Assembly (NCBI GenBank): GCA_047017005.1 | Contig: JBKXSZ010000002.1 | Span: forward strand, 44,102-108,101 | Reading direction: 5' to 3' | From: JBKXSZ01 sp047017005 | Lineage (GTDB): Bacteria > Bacillota > Clostridia > TANB77 > CAG-508 | Length of the DNA stretch: 64,000 nt | Shown: in pieces, positions 8,296-16,326 of the stretch | Numbering within the stretch: position 1 is the stretch's first letter | How the letters are laid out: each line of letters begins with the position of its first letter | The notes under the pieces: model-generated | The model's database searches: none | What the model was told of the DNA's origin: nothing | The model's input: the letters and a program-made list of their open reading frames with translations, nothing else | Translations under genes and position numbers: made by a program

Positions 8296-8367
8296 ATTCC
8301 ATATATTATCAAAGCTATTTTTTATAGTAAAGTATAGCTCTCTAGTGTTTGTAGTATTTGCTGACAT
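8266..8367 (-). CDS. Small 33-residue protein or leader peptide upstream of variable protein 1
   Basis: ATG preceded by GAAGGG (9 bases) opens a 33-codon frame reading MSANTTNTRELYFTIKNSF and ending SNKNLK. The same frame is present upstream of the second variable gene, from the shared LYFTIK onward, but is shifted there by one A. Its 3' half overlaps the attenuator-like hairpin, so its translation could influence read-through into the prepilin gene. No known family is recognised. Confidence 0.4.
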   Translation of the reverse strand: MSANTTNTRELYFTIKNSFDNIWNKKDSNKNLK

Positions 8368-9152
8368 ACATATTTTCCCTTCTTTTACATCTTTTTTCTT
8401 TTCTTTTTTAACTATATAATTTAAACTTCAATAAGTCAATTTATTTTGCTTAATTTCTCTAATATTAAAATTATTCATAATCTCAACTCACTAAAATTAT
8501 AATTTTTTATTCTAATGCAAACATAACTTTTTCATAATCTTTTACATAGTATCTAATATTAGTTCTACCTTTTTACTTTCATTCGCCATAATAAATTCCA
8601 CTTCTGCCTATATTATATAAGATTATTTTTTATATGCAATAAGCCAATTTTATTTATATTTAATTTTCTAAACTTTATTTAATTGCTTATTCTAACCTTT
8701 TATCTTTATTATCGTTAAAAGAATCTTTAATATAAGTATTGTATTCTGTTTATTAATAGTAGTCTTGTTTTCCTTCTTATCTTCTAATAATAATAAGCAA
8801 CTATTGAATCTTGATAACTTTTTCCCGCATTTCTAAAATAAAAATTCTCCGAACAGAAAATTCACAATAAAGTTTTTGTAATAATTGATTTTAAAGTTTA
8901 CAAGTATTATTTTTCCGAGTAAAAATAATGAATAATGAAAATAAGTAGAATTCGATAATGCCAATACTTACAAATAATTTTAGATAAAAATAAAAAAGTC
9001 TAAATTTATTTAAAATCCAGGCTTTTTTGCTGCGGATGAAGGGACTATATCGCTTATTTCTAATCATTTGCCTTCTCCTTGTTGATTTAATTGTTGAAGT
9101 AGAAAAAATTAAAATAAATTATATATCATGAAAATTAATTATTATAAATTAT
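8368..9152. other. Gene-free AT-rich interval
   Basis: About 780 bases without a supported gene. A hairpin terminator for the minus-strand toxin gene sits at 8992-9028: AAAAAAGCC...ATTT pairs with AAAT...GACTTTTTT, with one mismatch. The stretch 9028-9080 is a little richer in GC. Nothing resembling a DGR template repeat (a run of GTT triplets next to GGGCGGAAGACC) is present. Confidence 0.5.
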
Positions 9153-9467
9153 TTATAATTTGTCTTTCCAATTACTAGCACCATATAAAACTCTTACAAC
9201 ATTTACTATTTTATCTTTATCATTAATACAATAAAAAGCAATATAATTTTTAATAATTAATTTTCTAAATTGGTATGGTTTTATTACGTTATAATCAATA
9301 ACAGGAAATTTACTAGGTTGATACTCTAATGATGTGAGCTCATTTTTTATTAATTTAGCATATTTTTCAGCAATAGTAGGCTCTAACAACTCATATTTAA
9401 TATAACGAATAATATCTTTATAGTCGTTTTTAGCTTGTATGGATAATTGTACCTTATATTTATTCAA
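9153..9467 (-). CDS. RelE/ParE-family toxin
   Basis: 104-residue basic protein with the family layout: an N-terminal YKVQLSIQAKNDYKDIIRYI helix pair, a mid section ending FPVIDYNVIKPYQFRKLIIKNY, and the strand IAFYCINDKDKIVNVVRVLYGASNW. The conserved R near the end supports ParE/RelE. Members poison translation or gyrase; the target here cannot be read. The antitoxin gene lies immediately upstream (18-base gap). Confidence 0.85.
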   Translation of the reverse strand: MNKYKVQLSIQAKNDYKDIIRYIKYELLEPTIAEKYAKLIKNELTSLEYQPSKFPVIDYNVIKPYQFRKLIIKNYIAFYCINDKDKIVNVVRVLYGASNWKDKL

Positions 9468-9485
9468 TAGTATGACCTCCTGCTT

Positions 9486-9737
9486 TTAATCTAATAAAAT
9501 TTTATTAACTTCTTTAAAAGCTTCTTCAACAGAGCATACTTTTCCTTCTTCTGTATCCTTCATTCCTTTTTGTAGCTTAGTTAATAAATCTTTGTCACTT
9601 TTTATAATTAAGTTACTTGGAGCTTTATCAAATGCATACATAAATTTAAGGTATTCTATATATTCAAATGCTTTTATTGAAAGTTCTTCTGGTAAACTTT
9701 CAATTACATTATATAATTCTTGTTGTTTCATTGTCAT
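9486..9737 (-). CDS. Antitoxin of the ParE-type pair (DUF2281-like N-terminus)
   Basis: 83-residue acidic protein with the helical opening MKQQELYNVIESLPEELSIKAFEYIEYL, common to antitoxins paired with RelE/ParE toxins. The C-terminal SVEEAFKEVNKIL tail is the likely toxin-binding part. It precedes the toxin on the same strand, the usual order. Two ATGs are close together (MTMKQQ); either could be used. Autoregulation is inferred from the family. Confidence 0.8.
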   Translation of the reverse strand: MTMKQQELYNVIESLPEELSIKAFEYIEYLKFMYAFDKAPSNLIIKSDKDLLTKLQKGMKDTEEGKVCSVEEAFKEVNKILLD

Positions 9738-9841
9738 AATTACATCATCTCCTATATTAGTTATTATACCACATTTTCACTTTAAATTACTATAATTTTT
9801 ACTATTATCACAAATTTATTTTTTACAACTTGTTCAAGCTT

Positions 9842-10016
9842 AAATTTTGTGAGCTTTAGCTTACAAAATTTAATTATAAAAATATGAGCATTAGCAAATA
9901 TTTTTATAACACGATTACAATATTTTATTTATTGAGCATAGTCGAAATAAATTAAATATTAATCGTGCTATAAAAGATAATTGATAAAATTCGCAAGAAT
10001 TTTATTATTTATCTTT
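9842..10016. repeat. Array of four consecutive hairpins
   Basis: Four back-to-back inverted repeats fill this gene-free stretch. They are 9842-9854/9859-9871 (loop TTTA, one mismatch), 9876-9889/9894-9907 (loop ATTA), 9905-9917/9960-9972 (outer arms TATAACACGATTA and TAATCGTGCTATA with further pairing inside), and 9973-9992/9997-10016 (loop GCAA). There is no reading frame. Such arrays occur at transfer or single-strand replication origins and in structured RNAs; which applies is unknown. Confidence 0.6.
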
Positions 10017-10040
10017 CTAAAAAAGGGTTGTTAGGGAAAA

Positions 10041-10084
10041 GGGGGGGCCCTGGCCATACAGAACGTCTGTGACGTTCTAGTATG
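10041..10084. other. GC-rich patch with imperfect palindrome (possible oriT-like site)
   Basis: A run of seven G's and CCCTGGCC is followed by CATAC-A-GAACGTC, a TGT loop and GACGTTC-TA-GTATG, giving a 12-bp stem with a small bulge. The composition is unlike the surrounding ~25% GC DNA. Palindrome plus GC-rich flank is how many relaxase nick regions look, but no relaxase gene is in the window. Confidence 0.35.
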
Positions 10085-10287
10085 TTAGAAACTAAAAAAG
10101 TTATATTCATGAAAATTCAGAGGAGATATTTTAATTTAAGTAAGCCTTCGAAGGCTATCTTTAAAAAAGAGGAAATAACACTCAGTTTTATATTGCTCAA
10201 CTTTTGACAATACCAATTAATTTGGGTGGAGCAACCACTTTCATTATATTAAATTTCTTTCATTTAATTAATAAAAGTTTGCTAATC

Positions 10288-10410
10288 TTACCCTTTGGCG
10301 GATATAGCCTTCTCTATCGAAAGTAACCATTTCTCTATATCTTTGTCTATTTCTAATTGTCTCCTAATTAGTTCGCTTATTTCTCCTGGTGTTATCGCCC
10401 TATTTACCAT
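10288..10410 (-). CDS. Possible 40-residue protein
   Basis: A frame on the minus strand reads MVNRAITPGEISELIRRQLE and ends KAISAKG, with the look of a real helical protein rather than random AT-rich translation. It follows the gene at 10436-10750 after 25 bases. No strong ribosome site is visible, so it may be translationally coupled. Unknown function. Confidence 0.4.
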   Translation of the reverse strand: MVNRAITPGEISELIRRQLEIDKDIEKWLLSIEKAISAKG

Positions 10411-10435
10411 GAGAAATCTTATATCTGTCCATATT

Positions 10436-10750
10436 TCAATTTTTCATAACTTCTTTTGCTTTCAATAGGCAATCAAATTGTTGATTTTTATTTTCTAGCA
10501 TAAGTGCTTTAATTGTATATTTTTCTACTTCAAGAAGATTTTTGTTCAAATCCTCTTGAACTGAAACTAGACCTTTAGCTATTCCTCTTCTTGTTATTCT
10601 ATCATTTATGAATATAGCTAAATCATCTATTTTTATATGTATAGGTGCTTGTCTATTTCTTTGATATATTTCTTGACTTATTTTCTTATTTGCATTGTCT
10701 ACTTTGGTCTGTGTCCAATGATTTTTCTTTGGCTTGTTTTGTTCTTGCAT
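10436..10750 (-). CDS. Hypothetical basic helical protein downstream of variable protein 2
   Basis: About 104 residues from the ATG of MQEQNKPKKNHW; a TTG 12 codons upstream is possible but falls inside a large hairpin and lacks a ribosome site. The N-terminal third is very basic; the rest is predicted helical (DDLAIFINDRITRRGIAKG, then LLEVEKYTIKALMLENKNQ). Not recognised. Its place just downstream of a DGR-type target is where accessory Avd proteins may occur, but I see no Avd signature. Confidence 0.5.
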   Translation of the reverse strand: MQEQNKPKKNHWTQTKVDNANKKISQEIYQRNRQAPIHIKIDDLAIFINDRITRRGIAKGLVSVQEDLNKNLLEVEKYTIKALMLENKNQQFDCLLKAKEVMKN

Positions 10751-10780
10751 TTTTTCTTTCTTCCAATTTATTTTTATATT

Positions 10781-10880
10781 GCTCAAACCAAGAACTTCTT
10801 ACGAAGTTCATCTTGGTTTGAGCTTTAAGCGTTATTTACATAACGCTTTTTCTGTTTCTAATTTTTTACAAAATTAGAAA
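10781..10880. repeat. Three tandem GTAA-loop hairpins after variable region 2
   Basis: Hairpin a: 10855-10865/10870-10880, 11 bp, containing the stop codon, equivalent to the VR1 hairpin. Hairpin b: 10827-10835/10840-10848, AAGCGTTAT against ATAACGCTT. Hairpin c: 10781-10798/10803-10823, about 18 bp with a 3-base bulge. All three have the same loop, TTAC on the + strand and GTAA on the coding strand. Hairpin b is followed by T's and could terminate transcription on the + strand. Confidence 0.7.
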
Positions 10881-11848
10881 GTCGCACTCAAGCGCACGGA
10901 GTTGTTGTCATAGACGTCGTAGTTGCCCATAGAACCGACGCCGAAGAACGCGCTATACGCGTTGTTCGTACCGCTCTGGGCGGAAGACCAATAGTAGCCT
11001 TTAAGTCCGTAGTCACCACAATTGCCTGCCGTAACTTCCATTTTGGTAAACGCCATATCCCCAAATGTTGCCCATTCTGCTTTGGACGGTACAAACCATT
11101 TATTTAAGTCCCATGTCTTTCCTGCATTATCAGCTTTTTGTATTACTCCCCACATATCTCTATCATCTTGAGGACCATATTTTCCATTTTCACCTTTATT
11201 CCACTCTGCTATCATTGTTGTAGTATTTGTTTTTCCTTGTCCAAAATCATTTGTTGAACTACTTATTGTATTATCTAGTTTTCCAACTGCTGCGGCATAC
11301 CAACAATAAGATGTTCCTGGGTTAAAATCTTCTAGTGCCATTACATAAAATCTATCTTTTGTTCCACTTCCTTCTATTGCTGTTAATACTGGTTTTGTCC
11401 AGTTATCGCCGAATCCTGTATAACTATCACTACTTACATAATAACTTTTTAAGCCTTCCGTTACTTGTGAATATTCATAACTAGACCAACTGTTACTATT
11501 CCACGTTCCACTTCCTCCTACTGCTAAATCTGCATATATTATTCCATCAACTGTTCCGTCTGCATTTATATCTGCATAATATCCTACATATGACTCTGTT
11601 TTTGAAATATTTTCTACTGTTTCTTCATTTGGTAAATATCTATTTAATTCACCATATATTTCATTTAACGTATTTAGTTCATTTTGTGTCGCTTGTTCTG
11701 ATTTGTTTTTCGCTTCTTGTGTTTTTTCGATTAATCCACTATTGACTGCAAAATATATGGTTACCCCTGCTAAAATAAGTAAAATAATGATTGTTACGAC
11801 TAATGCAATTAATGTAATACCTTTCCTTTCTTTTAAATTTCCCTTCAT
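10874..11848 (-). CDS. Prepilin-like variable protein 2 with C-terminal C-type-lectin-like domain (putative DGR target)
   Basis: The first ~104 residues are identical to the protein at 7243-8184, including the prepilin-like KERKG|ITLIALVV segment. The middle differs in detail but keeps the same landmarks (KWFVPSKAEW, YYWSSAQ) and again ends VRLSATF. The variable stretch gives SGTNNAYSAFFGVGSMGNYD here instead of YDTFRAFNARFGRGYMDFGG. The start is the ATG 7 bases after GGAGG. Upstream, about 150 bases are also shared with copy 1, so the whole unit was duplicated recently. Confidence 0.8.
   Translation of the reverse strand: MKGNLKERKGITLIALVVTIIILLILAGVTIYFAVNSGLIEKTQEAKNKSEQATQNELNTLNEIYGELNRYLPNEETVENISKTESYVGYYADINADGTVDGIIYADLAVGGSGTWNSNSWSSYEYSQVTEGLKSYYVSSDSYTGFGDNWTKPVLTAIEGSGTKDRFYVMALEDFNPGTSYCWYAAAVGKLDNTISSSTNDFGQGKTNTTTMIAEWNKGENGKYGPQDDRDMWGVIQKADNAGKTWDLNKWFVPSKAEWATFGDMAFTKMEVTAGNCGDYGLKGYYWSSAQSGTNNAYSAFFGVGSMGNYDVYDNNSVRLSATF
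10877..10990 (-). other. Variable region 2 (VR2)
   Basis: 114 bases, the same length as VR1 with no insertions or deletions. This copy keeps many AAC codons (AAC AAC, AAC TAC, AAC AAC), presumably less mutated template codons. Where VR1 has CGC, TTC or GGC this copy often has AAC. The flanking constant blocks GGTCTTCCGCCCAG and GTGCGCTTGAGTGCGACTTTC are identical in both. Confidence 0.8.
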
Positions 11849-11892
11849 TTTCATTCCTCCTCTGTTTTATTTTTTATATTAAAATTTAATAA

Positions 11893-12048
11893 CTAATTAA
11901 ACGCAAAAAAGACAGCAACAAAAACCTGCTTATTGCAGATTTCTATTACTGTCTTTTTTATTCCATATATTATCAAAGCTATTTTTATAGTAAAGTATAG
12001 TGTGCTCTCTCTTACATCCATAAGGCTTACGTCGATTGTTCTTTTCAT
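11893..12048 (-). pseudogene. Frameshifted copy of the small leader ORF upstream of variable protein 2
   Basis: ATG after GAGG (9 bases) opens MKRTIDVSLMDVRESTLYFTI. The run of A's after LYFTIK is one base shorter than in copy 1, so the frame reads on through the attenuator hairpin to 11893. With the extra A it would end like copy 1 (SFDNIWNKKDSN.NL). Either this copy is broken or the shift is a sequencing error in an A-run. Confidence 0.4.
11905..11959 (-). terminator. Long-stem terminator or attenuator ahead of variable protein 2
   Basis: AAAAAAGACAG...TCTGC and GCAGG...CTGTCTTTTTT pair along 25 bp around an AATAA loop and end in a T-run, on the minus strand about 55 bases before the prepilin start. 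It is the counterpart of 8241-8295. Confidence 0.65.
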
Positions 12049-12344
12049 GTTTCTTATCCTCTTTTGTTTATTGTTTATGTTATATATATTTATATTATAC
12101 AAATCTTCCCATTTTGTCAATAAACTCTTAAAACTTTTTCATTTATGCTATAAGCATAAAATGTAATTACTTTTGATAATTTATTTTATTTTTTACAATT
12201 CTTGCTATTTCGTCTATTATAACTTTATTCGTATAATAATACTTATCATATTTACATCCAAAAGCCTTTTCGACCTTTTCTCATCTCTACATTCTAATTT
12301 TCTCTAATTTCTTGTTTATTTTATAATTGTATTTAATCGTATAT

Positions 12345-13607
12345 CTATTTTTTGTTCCATCCTTCTTTATTTGTTTGTCTTTGTCTTGCAATAGCTAATG
12401 AATCATCTGGTACATCATCTGTGATAGTAGAGCCAGCAGCTACAAATGTATTTTTACCTAGTGTTACTGGGGCTACTAAGTTGGTGTTAGAACCAATGAA
12501 GGAATGCTCTCCAATAATAGTTTTACTTTTATTAAATCCATCATAGTTACAAGTAATCGTACCGCAACCTATATTACTTCCTCCACCAATTTCACAATCT
12601 CCCATATAAGAAAGATGTGGCACTTTCGTTCCTTCTCCTATAATTGCTTTTTTAATTTCTACAAAGCTTCCTACTTTTACTCGATTTGCTAATTTACATC
12701 CTTCACGGATATAGGCATTAGGACCGATTTCACAATTTTCTCCTATAACAACTCCCGATTTAATTGTAGTATTGGGGTGAATTACCGTATCTACTCCAAT
12801 TTCAACATCATCGTAAATATAGGTATTAGAAGCATCTTCTATAGTAACACCATTTTTCATATGTTCGGTATTGATTCTCATTTTCAAAATTCTTGTTAGC
12901 ATTTCTAATTGAGCTCTATCGTTTACACCTAATATTTCTGTATTATCTTCTACAATAACAGCTCCTGTTTTCAAGCCTTTATCATTCATTATTTTGATAA
13001 CATCTGTTAAATAATATTCTCCTTGTACATTGTTTGGTTTAATTTCTTTTAGTGCTTTTAAAAGTTCTGGAATGTCAAAACAATAAATTCCTGCATTAAT
13101 CTCTTTAATCTCTTTTTGTTCTTCTGTTGCATCTTTATGTTCTACTATTCCTTTAATATTTCCTCCCTCATCACGTACAATTCTTCCATAACCTGTTGGG
13201 TCCTCATAAATTGCGGTAAGTAAAGTTGCATATTCTTTATTTTCTGTTGATTTTTCAATTAATCTTTTAAGTGTTTCTGGTCTTAAAATAGGAACATCTC
13301 CATTTAAAACTACTACCTTTCCTGTTTTTCCTTCTAAATATTTAGTAGCTTGCATAACAGCATGACCTGTTCCTAACATTTCGTCTTGATATGCATATTT
13401 TACTGCATCTCCTAAAACTGCTTGCACCTGCTCTTTTGCATATCCTACTATTGTAACAATTTCTGAGCATCCTGCTTTTTCAGCAGTTTCTACTACTCTT
13501 TTTACTAGTTCTTTTCCATATATTTTATGTACTAATTTTGATTTTTTTGATTTCATTCTTGTTCCTTTTCCTGCTGCCATTACTAATGCAACTACATTCT
13601 CTTGCAT
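12345..13607 (-). CDS. glmU: Bifunctional UDP-N-acetylglucosamine pyrophosphorylase / glucosamine-1-phosphate acetyltransferase
   Basis: Makes UDP-GlcNAc for peptidoglycan. The N-terminal uridyltransferase shows VMAAGKGTRMKS, then QDEMLGTGHAV and VLNGDVPIL. The C-terminal half is a left-handed beta-helix with many hexapeptide repeats (VIGENCEIGPNAYI), HLSYMGDCEIG and GCGTITCNYDG of the acetyltransferase site. It ends RQTNKEGW, as in Gram-positive relatives. The true start is the ATG at 13607 behind AAAGGA; a TTG seven codons upstream is in frame but lacks a site. Confidence 0.95.
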   Translation of the reverse strand: MQENVVALVMAAGKGTRMKSKKSKLVHKIYGKELVKRVVETAEKAGCSEIVTIVGYAKEQVQAVLGDAVKYAYQDEMLGTGHAVMQATKYLEGKTGKVVVLNGDVPILRPETLKRLIEKSTENKEYATLLTAIYEDPTGYGRIVRDEGGNIKGIVEHKDATEEQKEIKEINAGIYCFDIPELLKALKEIKPNNVQGEYYLTDVIKIMNDKGLKTGAVIVEDNTEILGVNDRAQLEMLTRILKMRINTEHMKNGVTIEDASNTYIYDDVEIGVDTVIHPNTTIKSGVVIGENCEIGPNAYIREGCKLANRVKVGSFVEIKKAIIGEGTKVPHLSYMGDCEIGGGSNIGCGTITCNYDGFNKSKTIIGEHSFIGSNTNLVAPVTLGKNTFVAAGSTITDDVPDDSLAIARQRQTNKEGWNKK

Positions 13608-13777
13608 GAAAATCACCGTTCCTTTCAAATTTAGAATAGTTTCTTATTTTTCTTTTTTACTATTCTATTATTTCTTTTATTATAATGTGCATTTCTTCTT
13701 GGCTTTACAGGGTAATTTTAACATAAGGAAAAAGATATAGCAAGAAATATGTCATAACTTTTCACAATATGTCAAAA

Positions 13778-13800
13778 TAAGAGGCAACTATTGCCTCTTA
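13778..13800 (-). terminator. Terminator after spoIVA
   Basis: TAAGAGGCAA (13778-13787) pairs with TTGCCTCTTA (13791-13800) around CTA and is followed by TTTT on the minus strand; its right arm touches the spoIVA stop region. Confidence 0.8.
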
Positions 13801-15276
13801 TAGAATAATACAAATTAATCCACCACTTCCCTCATTTACAATTCTTTCTAATGTCTCTTGTAATTTTTCTTGTGCATCTTCTGGCATTCTACATAATTTA
13901 TTTTGTAAACCTTCGTTTACTAGTTCATGTAAACTCTTTCCAAAGATATTGGATTCCCATATTTTCTTCGGGTCACTCTCAAATTCAGAAAGTAGATAAT
14001 TAACTAATTCCTCAGATTGTTTTTCACTTCCTACAATTGGTGAAACCTCTGTTTCAATATCAGCTCTTATCATGTGAATGGATGGTGCTTTTGCCTTTAA
14101 TCGAACTCCAAATCGAGAACCTTGTTTTACCATCTCTGGCTCATCTAATATTAACTCATCCATTGACGGAGTCACAATTCCATAACCTTTTGCTTTTACT
14201 TCTTCTATGGCATAAGCTACTTTATCATATTCTCTTTTAACTTGTGCTAAGTTGGTAATAATGGAAAATAAGTCTCCTTCGCTTGTTACTTCTACTCCTG
14301 ATATTTCTGTTAGAACTTGATAGAATAGCTCTTCTTTTAATTGAATCGTTATTTCTACACTTCCAGTCCCCAAGTTTATTTCTTCTACCATTGTCTTTTC
14401 AATAATTTCTGTTTTTTGTATCTTGCTAATGCCACCATCAATTTGTTTTAATATCTTTAAATCTTGAAATCCCTCTTTTATTTCTTGATATATTTCTTTC
14501 TTTAACCAATGTTGATCCTCTAATCCATCTACCCATTTAGGAAGGTTAATATTCACTCTTTCAATTGGAAATTCATAAAGAATTTTTCCAAAAATATTCT
14601 CTACATCTTCCATATTTAAGTTTGCACAATCCATTGGTATAACTGCTGTTTGATATTTATCTTCTAGTTTTTTTGCTAATTGTCGTGTATATTCTGTATA
14701 CGGATCTTCACTATTTAACACAATTACAAATGGTTTATTTAATTCTCGTAATTCTTTTACTACTCTCTCTTCCGCTTCAATATAGTCTTCCCTTGGAATA
14801 TCGGTAATACTTCCATCTGTTGTAATTAATACTCCTATTGTAGAATGTTCTTGAATTACTTTTTTCGTACCAATTTCTGCTGCTTGCTCAAAAGGAATTT
14901 CTTCCTCTGACCAAGGAGTTTTTACCATTCTTGGCATATCATCTTCCAAATAGCCAATTGCGTTATTTACTAAATATCCAACACAATCCACTAATCGTGT
15001 TTTTAATTTTAAATTATCACCCACCGTAATCTCTACCGCTTCATTTGGTATAAATTTTGGTTCTGTTGTCATAATCGTTCTTCCTGCCGCACTTTGTGGT
15101 AATTCATCTCTTGCTCTTTCTCTTTTATATTCATTCTCTATATTTGGAATAACTAACAAATCCATAAATCTCTTAATGAATGTAGACTTACCTGTTCTAA
15201 CTGGCCCCACAACTCCCACATAGATATCACCTTCCGTACGGTTTGCAATATCTTGATATAACCCTAAATTTTCCAT
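13798..15276 (-). CDS. spoIVA: Stage IV sporulation protein A (spore coat morphogenetic ATPase)
   Basis: Forms the ATP-dependent basement layer on which the spore coat is built around the forespore. The P-loop is GPVRTGKST (about residues 24-32), followed by the characteristic RARDELPQSAAGRTIMTTEP (Sensor/Switch region) and VDCVGYLV. Length 492 is the typical size of this very conserved protein, and the C-terminal end GGLICIIL is the hydrophobic tail needed for localisation. AGGAGG precedes the ATG. Its presence shows that the organism belongs to a spore-forming lineage. Confidence 0.97.
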   Translation of the reverse strand: MENLGLYQDIANRTEGDIYVGVVGPVRTGKSTFIKRFMDLLVIPNIENEYKRERARDELPQSAAGRTIMTTEPKFIPNEAVEITVGDNLKLKTRLVDCVGYLVNNAIGYLEDDMPRMVKTPWSEEEIPFEQAAEIGTKKVIQEHSTIGVLITTDGSITDIPREDYIEAEERVVKELRELNKPFVIVLNSEDPYTEYTRQLAKKLEDKYQTAVIPMDCANLNMEDVENIFGKILYEFPIERVNINLPKWVDGLEDQHWLKKEIYQEIKEGFQDLKILKQIDGGISKIQKTEIIEKTMVEEINLGTGSVEITIQLKEELFYQVLTEISGVEVTSEGDLFSIITNLAQVKREYDKVAYAIEEVKAKGYGIVTPSMDELILDEPEMVKQGSRFGVRLKAKAPSIHMIRADIETEVSPIVGSEKQSEELVNYLLSEFESDPKKIWESNIFGKSLHELVNEGLQNKLCRMPEDAQEKLQETLERIVNEGSGGLICIIL

Positions 15277-15479
15277 CTATCCTTTACCTCCTAAAAAATG
15301 TTTGTACAAATTTAACTTTACTAAATGTATATTAGCTATTCCTTTGCTTTATTCCATCTTTTTTTATATTTTAAAAGTGTTTTTCTTCTATAGCTATTTT
15401 TATAAATTTGTTTTCTTTTCTTTTTCCATATATATGGCTAATTATTTCATTTTAGAACAAACTTTTTTTCTATTTTAAC

Positions 15480-15519
15480 TAAAAAAAACCACACTCTCTT
15501 TATAATAAGAAAGTGTGGT
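15480..15519 (-). terminator. Terminator after the C39-like gene
   Basis: On the minus strand ACCACACT...CTT pairs with AAG...AGTGTGGT and runs into eight T's. It directly follows the stop at 15527. Confidence 0.8.
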
Positions 15520-15526
15520 AAGGAGT

Positions 15527-16249
15527 TTAATCAAAGGTACGTATCGGTTCAAAAGACCAAGCTTTAATGGTCATATCTATAAGTTCCTTAGCATTTATAT
15601 ACTGAACCCTTATAGAGCTGACAGTATCTGTTACTACAAATTTGTCTTCCTTTACTCCCCAGATAAGAACAGCTTGATTTCCTTTATGGCTCAAACCTCT
15701 TTGAAATTTCTTTACAGGAACAAGACACAATACTGGCTTATCTGTAAAAAGAGATTGCAGTATTTCTGTTGCATTTGATAACATTTTACTCTTGATATCA
15801 TATTCCAGTTCCAAAATGGTATCCATTGCCATATGATGAACCCCAGCCCCATTAATTCGCATCTTTCTTTTTACAATTTTTTTACCTAGCTGCAATAACG
15901 AGACCTCTTTTTGGTAATATTGTAAAATGCTATGTAGCGCAATCAGACAGGTTCCACCATTATATACGGTAAGATATTTCTTTTCCCGTTTGTGTCCTTT
16001 ATTCAAAACCTTGCAGCTAGTCTGGTCAAAACGTATTTGTTTCATTGCAATTCGTCTTTGACAAAAGCGTTTTTTTGGAATGTTCAATTGAAAACTTTTG
16101 CTTGTTGGAAATAACTTAAAACTTTCTTTACTCCTAAAAAAACAGTCTTGAATATTTTTTACTTCTTTGCCGTACGCTTTCCAAATTTGTCCGTCAATAT
16201 TCCCATACCGAAGCTCCTTTGGGTTAATACCTGCTAGTGATTTTATCAT
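15527..16249 (-). CDS. Peptidase C39-like domain protein
   Basis: The C-terminal half shows a papain-like C39 layout: the catalytic Cys in YNGGTCLIALHSILQYY (about residue 100), then GAGVHHMAMDTIL, and a His-Asp region in LSHKGNQAVLIWGVKEDKFVVTD. The N-terminal ~90 residues are basic, with several aromatic residues, and match nothing I know. There is no signal peptide. It stands alone between spoIVA and the gerA operon, with its own promoter and terminator. A cysteine protease or transpeptidase role is inferred; it might act in the spore. Confidence 0.55.
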   Translation of the reverse strand: MIKSLAGINPKELRYGNIDGQIWKAYGKEVKNIQDCFFRSKESFKLFPTSKSFQLNIPKKRFCQRRIAMKQIRFDQTSCKVLNKGHKREKKYLTVYNGGTCLIALHSILQYYQKEVSLLQLGKKIVKRKMRINGAGVHHMAMDTILELEYDIKSKMLSNATEILQSLFTDKPVLCLVPVKKFQRGLSHKGNQAVLIWGVKEDKFVVTDTVSSIRVQYINAKELIDMTIKAWSFEPIRTFD

Positions 16250-16297
16250 GATGAAATTCCTCCTTTTTCTGTTAATAGCCTAGCACGCTATGTATAT

Positions 16298-16326
16298 AGT
16301 ATATCATAGTTATGTATACTTTTCAA
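16298..16326 (-). promoter_or_regulatory. Sigma-A-type promoter for the C39-like gene
   Basis: On the minus strand TTGAAA (16326-16321), a 17-base spacer and TATACT (16303-16298) sit about 50 bases before the ATG. Confidence 0.6.

Noticed and set aside
10436..10750. DGR accessory protein Avd
   Set aside because: Right place and size, and helical, but none of the recognisable Avd sequence features are visible; left as unknown.
6840..12340. Reverse transcriptase or template repeat of the DGR inside the island
   Set aside because: No frame has reverse-transcriptase motifs, and the constant block GGGCGGAAGACC occurs only in the two variable genes.
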